From: Clostridiales bacterium
GTDB lineage: Bacteria > Bacillota > Clostridia > Lachnospirales > Lachnospiraceae
Length of the DNA: 37,720 nucleotides
Reading direction: 5' to 3'
Assembly (NCBI GenBank): GCA_023663185.1
Contig: JAMPHY010000027.1
Location: 1-37,720 of the forward strand
Part shown: positions 32,996 to 37,720 of the stretch, piece by piece
Layout: each line of letters starts with the position of its first letter
How positions within the stretch are numbered: the stretch's first letter is position 1
Program-made: the position numbers and the translations under genes
The notes under the pieces: model-generated
Databases searched by the model: none
What the model was told of the DNA's origin: nothing
The model's input: the letters and a program-made list of their open reading frames with translations, nothing else

Positions 32996-35635
32996 TTAAT
33001 TATGCATAAAATCGCTTTCGCGTATTATAATCATATCATCATCATCATAACGCTTTGCTAAAAGAATATCCAGAAAATGTTTCGGCGTTTTTCTATTTGC
33101 ATAGTAAATAGCCTCGTCTACCAGTTCTTTTACTTCCGTCACGCTAACCTCATGGTCGCTCGTCTGCATTTCCGTAATTCTCGTATGCAGCGCCAATATG
33201 CCAAATTCATCAATGGAATATTCCATTTCCTGCGCATACATCTTCGCATAGGCAACCAAAGCCTCATTGTCTAAAGGTTCAATATCCACCCTTAAATTAA
33301 AGTTCTGCTTTAAAACCTCATTCTTTGACAACAGCTTATTCATTTCAAGCTTTGTATCTTCCATGAGCAGAAGCAGCCCTACATTGTACTTCTCCAACTC
33401 TTTATTAAGCTTTGCAATGGTTTCCGAATTTAACCCTGCTGCCTTTTCAATGATTAGCGCGCCGTTTACAAGCCTTCCTATCGTCTCGTGAATATCCTTC
33501 TTGTTCAGAACCGCGCCCGATATTTTTGCCGCCTTGCCAGAAAAATTACTGTCGTTATTCTGCATTTCACGAATCAGGTTCTTTGCCAGCTCTAACGTTC
33601 TTTCCTTTTCTCCGGTAATAATAACATTGCCGGTATATGCCGCCATACTCATATTATCCAATGCGTGAATAAGTTGGTCCTTAGTCTTTTTATTATTCAC
33701 GCTTGGTCCGAACAACTCTTTTTCATCGTCGGTTAATTCCCTGACTGCGCGATTGTTCTCCTGCGGCGGCTCATGGTGCGGTACATTTGTCTCTTGCGCG
33801 GGTTCTTCTTTTGCCGATTCTTGCGGCTCCTGCGCTTCCTGCTCGTCAACTATTCCGCTATTTTGCACTTCTACTTCCGGCTCTTCTATTTCTTCGAGTT
33901 CTTCAACTTCATCATCTTCTGTCAGTTCAGCTTCAGGTAATTCCTCAGAAAATGGCTCGTCGCTCGATATCTCGTCGGATAACGCTTCTTCGGGCGCTGT
34001 CTCATCGAATGTTGCCTCGTCGGTAGTTACCTCATTAGGCTCTATCTCGGTTTCGGGTACTTCCGCTTCGGGCGCCTCTTCTTGAGTCATTTCCTCCGGT
34101 TCGCTAGCAATTTCGTTAGACTCTTCCTGCTCGTATGTTGTTCCACGCAGTTCTGTCGCCGCTTCGTCGGGGTGTACCACTGTTTTAATTGCTGTTTCGC
34201 TGTCTATATCCTGAACAGCCGCCATATCGAAAACCTTCTCAAGCTGCTCTAATAGACCGCTCTTGGTAGCTTCGTCAAAATCCGCAAACAGACCGCCGGT
34301 ATTGCTGAGAATCCTTTGGCGGACCTCCTCCATACGCTTCTGCTCGTTACTCCTTTTTGTTCTTTCCCATTCAGCCATGACGTCTTCTATGCTAAGCTGT
34401 CCGGTAATCTGTTTCTCAACCTTCTTTTCGTCTGGAACTACCAGACTAATCTGCCCGTCATATTCCTGCGCAAGTACATCGTCATATATACTCTGCTGCA
34501 TATTGTACTGCGCCGCCATCTCGGAATAAGGCTCATTGTAATATGGTCTTTCACTATATGGTGCTTCGCTATATTCCGGTTCAGTATACGGTTCTTCTGC
34601 TTCATACGGCGTTGCCGCTTCCACGAGCTCCTCATCTTCCGCCTCTTCTTCCATAGGCTGTTCATACAACGACTGCTCAACTTCCATTGACGATATCTCG
34701 CCCGTCTCCTCTAAAAGCGGGGCAATAATCTGTTCCGCAATGGAAGGCTCAGACTCTTCTTCTGCCAAAACCTCTTTCATACTCTCCGCAAGTTCTCTTT
34801 GCAGATTAAGCGTATTGTACTGACCTACGTCTACCGTCTTTACCTCCGGAAGTTCTGTAGTAGGCAGCGTCAAAATGTCATTCATTTCCGCAGCGGAATC
34901 TTCGGTTTCATCTTCTGCGTTTTCTTCGGGTTCTTCCCCGTTATATTCTCCATATTCCTGATTGCTTCCATTCTCATCTGATTGAGACTCTTCCTCTGAA
35001 GCTGCTTCTTCCGCCGCCCCGCCGCCAAGCCATAAATCATATTTTGCCTGCTGCTGCGGGCTGAGCGGCACATGCAAAGCCTTAAGTTCAAGCGCCTTAC
35101 ATACGTACTTACCTTCTCCGAACCAAAGATACATTTCGTCACATTCTTCAACGCACTTTGTTGCAAGTCCGATTCTATGATAGAGATACGCCAGCTCATA
35201 AGCCCATTTTTCACGGTAATCACGCTTCTTAAATTCCTCAAGCACCGCAATCCGCTCTTCCAGACGAACCTCCTGCGCCTCATAAAGACGATACTGTAAG
35301 ATATATTTACCCGTATCTCTTGGCGCTATCTGTACAAATTCCTTAAAATACTCAACCGCACGGGCGTAATCTTCCATTTTAATCGCCAATTCACACAGCG
35401 AATAGACTATCAGCCTTCCCGTCGGGTGTTTTTCGTATGCTAACAATAAGATATCGTTACTTTCCTGATATCTTCGGTTTATTTTATATACATCGCTGAT
35501 GGTGCATAGCATCATGACGCTTCTTACCCTGCGCCAGTCAATGGTATCTGCAATCTTTACCGCCTCTGCATATTCCCCTTCTGCTATCAGTGACTTGATT
35601 TCATCTGCGCGAACCTTGTATTCGTATTTATCCAA
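32996..35635 (-). CDS. TPR, acidic-linker and AAA-like three-part protein
   Basis: An 879-residue cytoplasmic protein. Residues 1 to about 205 are TPR-like helical repeats ([52 protein letters not shown]). Residues about 206-635 are extremely acidic and low in complexity (long Glu/Asp runs, a [18 protein letters not shown] stretch). The last ~240 residues look like an AAA+ domain ([53 protein letters not shown], then [23 protein letters not shown]). The P-loop GEKERTLEL lacks the Gly-Lys-Thr/Ser. I chose TTG (35633-35635) with AGGTGA five bases upstream over the GTG three codons earlier, which would overlap that site. Its own promoter lies 56 bases upstream. Function unknown. Confidence 0.75.
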   Translation of the reverse strand: MDKYEYKVRADEIKSLIAEGEYAEAVKIADTIDWRRVRSVMMLCTISDVYKINRRYQESNDILLLAYEKHPTGRLIVYSLCELAIKMEDYARAVEYFKEFVQIAPRDTGKYILQYRLYEAQEVRLEERIAVLEEFKKRDYREKWAYELAYLYHRIGLATKCVEECDEMYLWFGEGKYVCKALELKALHVPLSPQQQAKYDLWLGGGAAEEAASEEESQSDENGSNQEYGEYNGEEPEENAEDETEDSAAEMNDILTLPTTELPEVKTVDVGQYNTLNLQRELAESMKEVLAEEESEPSIAEQIIAPLLEETGEISSMEVEQSLYEQPMEEEAEDEELVEAATPYEAEEPYTEPEYSEAPYSERPYYNEPYSEMAAQYNMQQSIYDDVLAQEYDGQISLVVPDEKKVEKQITGQLSIEDVMAEWERTKRSNEQKRMEEVRQRILSNTGGLFADFDEATKSGLLEQLEKVFDMAAVQDIDSETAIKTVVHPDEAATELRGTTYEQEESNEIASEPEEMTQEEAPEAEVPETEIEPNEVTTDEATFDETAPEEALSDEISSDEPFSEELPEAELTEDDEVEELEEIEEPEVEVQNSGIVDEQEAQEPQESAKEEPAQETNVPHHEPPQENNRAVRELTDDEKELFGPSVNNKKTKDQLIHALDNMSMAAYTGNVIITGEKERTLELAKNLIREMQNNDSNFSGKAAKISGAVLNKKDIHETIGRLVNGALIIEKAAGLNSETIAKLNKELEKYNVGLLLLMEDTKLEMNKLLSKNEVLKQNFNLRVDIEPLDNEALVAYAKMYAQEMEYSIDEFGILALHTRITEMQTSDHEVSVTEVKELVDEAIYYANRKTPKHFLDILLAKRYDDDDMIIIRESDFMHN

Positions 35636-35690
35636 AATGTTCACCTCATAACGCTGTACTTTGCGTGAATAGTAGCTGTTTTTCTGTTTT

Positions 35691-35719
35691 AGTTTACCAT
35701 AGACAGTTATTGATGTAAA
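35691..35719 (-). promoter_or_regulatory. promoter of the TPR/AAA-like gene and glgB
   Basis: On the minus strand, TTTACA (35714-35719), a 17-base spacer and TAAACT (35691-35696). It lies between the rsmA terminator and the TPR/AAA-like gene. Confidence 0.65.
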
Positions 35720-35730
35720 TAAATATAAGA

Positions 35731-35778
35731 GAAAAATATCACCTCTATCTTAATAGTATATACCAGATATGGTGATAT
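35731..35778 (-). terminator. rho-independent terminator of rsmA
   Basis: ATATCACC (35736-35743) plus TATCT (35746-35750) pair with AGATA (35765-35769) plus GGTGATAT (35771-35778) with a small bulge. On the minus strand the hairpin is followed by TTTTTCTC. It is about 48 bases past the rsmA stop. The loop is A+T-rich and the stem weak, so efficiency is uncertain. Confidence 0.65.
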
Positions 35779-35825
35779 CGCAATATGCTTTTCCTTTATA
35801 TTGTATCTTTTAAAATAGAATTTCC

Positions 35826-36701
35826 CTACTTTTTCCATTGCACAAGGCAGTTGGAAAGTTCTGTAAATTGTTCCAGCGTCAACGCTTCTCCGCGTATCTG
35901 CGCGGGTAGTCCAATCTGCTCTATCGCCGCTGCCGCCGCTTCTTTGCTTATATTAAGCCCTGCGGCATTGGAGAGCCCATTTATAAGAGTTTTCCTCCTC
36001 TGATTAAAAGACGCTCTGATAACAGCAAACAAATATTCTTCGTCTAATGCTTCTACCAGCGGTTTCTCATACCGTACCAGTTTTATTACCGTACTGTCAA
36101 CATTAGGTCTTGGCATAAAACATGAAGCGGGAACATTGGTGATAATCTCAGGTTTGGTATAATACTGAACCGCAAGCGATAAAGCCCCGTAGTTCTTCGT
36201 TCCGGGGCCTGCCTGCATCCTGTCCGCTACTTCCTTCTGCACCATGATAGTAATACTTTGCAGTTTCACATGCTTTTCCAAAAGAGACATGATAATCGGC
36301 GTCGTTATATAATAAGGAAGATTCGCGACTATTTTAATCGAATTTCCTGCGTTTTGTTCTTCTACAATGCTGTTTATGTCCACTTTTAAAATATCATTAT
36401 TAATAATCGTTACATTATTACAAGAAGAAAGTGTGTCTTGTAAAATGGGAATCAGGTTAGCGTCAATCTCAACCGCAACGACCGATTTTGCCCGTTCTGC
36501 AAGATACTGCGTCATCGTACCTATACCGGGTCCAATCTCTAATACGCAGTCCGCCTCTGTTATCTGCGCCGCGTCTACAATCTTCTCTAAAATATTTCCA
36601 TCAATCAGAAAATTCTGCCCGAACTTCTTACGAAAGCTAAAATCATATTTCTGCAATATTTCTATAGTATTTCCTATATTTCCCAGACTTTTCATATCCA
36701 T
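35826..36701 (-). CDS. rsmA: 16S rRNA dimethyladenosine transferase (KsgA)
   Basis: A 291-residue cytoplasmic methyltransferase that dimethylates two adjacent adenosines in the 3' helix 45 of 16S rRNA, a late 30S assembly check. Motifs: FGQNFLIDGNILEKIV, the SAM-binding VLEIGPGIGTMTQYLAERAKSVVAVEID, and catalytic NLPYYITTPIIM. The C-terminal domain has VDSTVIKLVR and FNQRRKTLINGLS. AAGGG lies just before the ATG; an ATG two codons later is possible. It follows tatD by 50 bases, the usual gene order in Firmicutes. Confidence 0.97.
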   Translation of the reverse strand: MDMKSLGNIGNTIEILQKYDFSFRKKFGQNFLIDGNILEKIVDAAQITEADCVLEIGPGIGTMTQYLAERAKSVVAVEIDANLIPILQDTLSSCNNVTIINNDILKVDINSIVEEQNAGNSIKIVANLPYYITTPIIMSLLEKHVKLQSITIMVQKEVADRMQAGPGTKNYGALSLAVQYYTKPEIITNVPASCFMPRPNVDSTVIKLVRYEKPLVEALDEEYLFAVIRASFNQRRKTLINGLSNAAGLNISKEAAAAAIEQIGLPAQIRGEALTLEQFTELSNCLVQWKK

Positions 36702-36751
36702 TATCCCTTCTTTGCCTTTGCGCGCTATCCGAACCGGAACAGCCAGCTACG

Positions 36752-37519
36752 CTATCTGATGCGAAACAGCCTGCAGGCGTTTTCATGCGTATGCGCAACA
36801 ACTTCCTCATAACTCATTCCTTTTAACAGTGCAATCTCCTGCGCAATATAGGGGATATTCAAAGAAGAATTGCGCTTGCCGCGGTTCGGCTCCGGCGCCA
36901 GATACGGACTGTCCGTTTCCAGCAAAATTTTATTAATAGGAATATATTCTACTGCTTCTTTCAATTTTCTTGCATTTTTAAAAGTAATCACTCCGCCGAT
37001 TCCGAAATAAAAATCCATATCCAAATATTCTCTTGCGATTTCTTTTGTATACGAATAACAATGAATCACGCCGCCCAGCTTTTCTGCGTGCATATTCTTC
37101 ATAATATCCAAAGTATCTTTAGCGGCGTCTCTTGAATGAATAACCACCGGAAGTTCCAGTTCTTTCGCCATTTCAAGCTGACATTCAAACCATTTCTTCT
37201 GAACGGCATGTTCCGGTTCATCATAGTGATAGTCCAGACCTATCTCGCCCACGGCAACGGCTTTCTCATGGCGGCAGCTTTCTTTAAGCCATTTAAAATT
37301 TTCTTCATCAAGTTCCCCTGTCTCACTTGGGTGTATACCTATAGCGCCATAAATAAACGGGTACTTATCCATCAATTCGATTGTTTTCTTGCAACTCTCA
37401 AGGCTTGCGCCCACATTTATTACCGTGTCTATTCCGTTTGATAAAAGAGACTGCAAAAGCGCCTCCCTGTCCTCATCAAACGCCTTATCATCATAGTGGG
37501 CATGGCTCTCAAATATCAT
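36752..37519 (-). CDS. tatD: TatD-family metal-dependent deoxyribonuclease
   Basis: A 255-residue TIM-barrel metallohydrolase. Metal ligands are in HAHYDDKAF at the N-terminus, the Glu of VGEIGLDYHYDEP, VIHSRDA, HCYSYT, and the Asp of ETDSPYLAPEPNRGKRN. TatD enzymes have 3'-5' DNase activity and are linked to DNA repair or fragmentation. I chose the ATG at 37517-37519 (MIFESHAHYDD) with GGAGG six bases upstream, over a TTG seven codons earlier. It is the first gene of the tatD-rsmA pair, divergent from the tRNA-Lys operon. Confidence 0.95.
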   Translation of the reverse strand: MIFESHAHYDDKAFDEDREALLQSLLSNGIDTVINVGASLESCKKTIELMDKYPFIYGAIGIHPSETGELDEENFKWLKESCRHEKAVAVGEIGLDYHYDEPEHAVQKKWFECQLEMAKELELPVVIHSRDAAKDTLDIMKNMHAEKLGGVIHCYSYTKEIAREYLDMDFYFGIGGVITFKNARKLKEAVEYIPINKILLETDSPYLAPEPNRGKRNSSLNIPYIAQEIALLKGMSYEEVVAHTHENACRLFRIR

Positions 37520-37598
37520 TATTTTCCTCCGTAACTGCAATTCTAAGGCTATTTCTTTAAATTTCTTTAAAAACTATAAAAAAAATGTAAAAAAATAC

Positions 37599-37627
37599 TT
37601 GCAATCTAAAAAACATTATACTATAAT
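37599..37627 (+). promoter_or_regulatory. promoter of tRNA-Lys
   Basis: TTGCAA (37599-37604), a 17-base spacer and TATAAT (37622-37627), 20 bases upstream of the tRNA, within a strongly A-rich region that could act as an UP-element. Confidence 0.85.
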
Positions 37628-37647
37628 AACACTTACGTTGTAAATAC

Positions 37648-37720
37648 GCGCCTTTAGCTCAGTTGGTAGAGCACCTGACTCTTAATCAGGGTGTCCAGGG
37701 TTCGAGCCCCTGAAGGCGCA
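37648..37720 (+). tRNA. tRNA-Lys (anticodon CTT)
   Basis: The acceptor stem GCGCCTT (37648-37654) pairs with AAGGCGC (37713-37719), with discriminator A at the last base of the window. The anticodon loop CTCTTAA gives anticodon CTT, reading AAG. The D-arm and T-arm (CAGGG/CCCTG) are intact. Any encoded CCA lies outside the window, and more tRNAs may follow. Confidence 0.97.

Noticed and set aside
33753-34085. Plus-strand 110-residue serine-rich reading frame
   Set aside because: It is the antisense of the Glu/Asp-rich linker of the TPR/AAA-like protein: GAA/GAG codons read backwards give Ser and Phe. It shows no convincing ribosome binding site or family pattern.
1-37720. CRISPR array, insertion sequence, prophage or integrase
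   Set aside because: No regularly spaced repeats, transposase, recombinase or phage structural genes were seen on either strand.

Overview
The window looks like chromosomal DNA of a motile, low-to-moderate G+C member of the Clostridia, most likely a Lachnospiraceae-type gut anaerobe. The basis is the protein repertoire: a Firmicutes-style Tad/Flp pilus cluster with DUF5702 and DUF6382/FHA proteins, several flagellins, a two-subunit class I fumarase, YaaL and BofA relatives, a GH51 arabinofuranosidase, strong GGAGG ribosome binding sites, and TTGACA/TATAAT promoters. I see no insertion sequence, prophage, integrase or CRISPR array. This assignment is inference, without database comparison.

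Layout. 1-2.9 kb: a membrane-anchored XRE regulator (minus), an HD-GYP cyclic-di-GMP phosphodiesterase with a membrane sensor region (plus), and tRNA-Ser(GCT) (minus) with its own promoter and terminator. 2.9-8.8 kb: a tightly packed minus-strand run of metabolic genes (GH51 arabinofuranosidase, small Cys-rich protein, rhomboid protease, flavodoxin-SCP2 fusion, HIT protein, fumarase alpha and beta) behind a promoter at about 8.84 kb. 8.9-18.8 kb: an eleven-gene minus-strand Tad-like pilus operon, in transcription order tadV, tadZ, tadA, tadB, tadC, flp, DUF5702, a TadE-like protein with two Cys/His modules, a second A24 peptidase, a second TadE-like protein, and an FHA/DUF6382 protein. Most genes overlap or nearly touch. 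The promoter and a structured leader lie at 18.84-18.97 kb. 19.0-19.8 kb: bofA-like and yaaL-like genes, arranged divergently. 19.8-30.9 kb: a flagellar filament locus. A 1276-aa flagellin with repeated modules in its variable region is on the plus strand. Converging on it is a minus-strand run of zinc-ribbon protein, flagellinolysin (a flagellin carrying a metallopeptidase domain), a 1007-aa repeat protein, a conventional flagellin and FliS. 31.0-35.8 kb: a TPR/acidic/AAA-like protein in operon with glgB. 35.8-37.7 kb: rsmA and tatD (minus), and the start of a tRNA operon with tRNA-Lys(CTT) (plus).

How the genes work together. The window is dominated by two surface appendages. The Tad operon encodes a pilin, the secretion motor, the inner-membrane platform, minor pilins and two prepilin peptidases. 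The filament locus encodes three flagellins of very different size, one of them predicted to be a protease displayed on the filament, together with FliS and a large FliK-like candidate. The HD-GYP protein could link both appendages to cyclic-di-GMP.

The most interesting parts are the flagellinolysin locus with its neighbouring giant modular flagellin and 1007-aa partner, the pilus minor subunit with two extracytoplasmic Cys/His modules, the TadC-like protein with a large extracytoplasmic insert, and the apparent ATT start codon of tadV.
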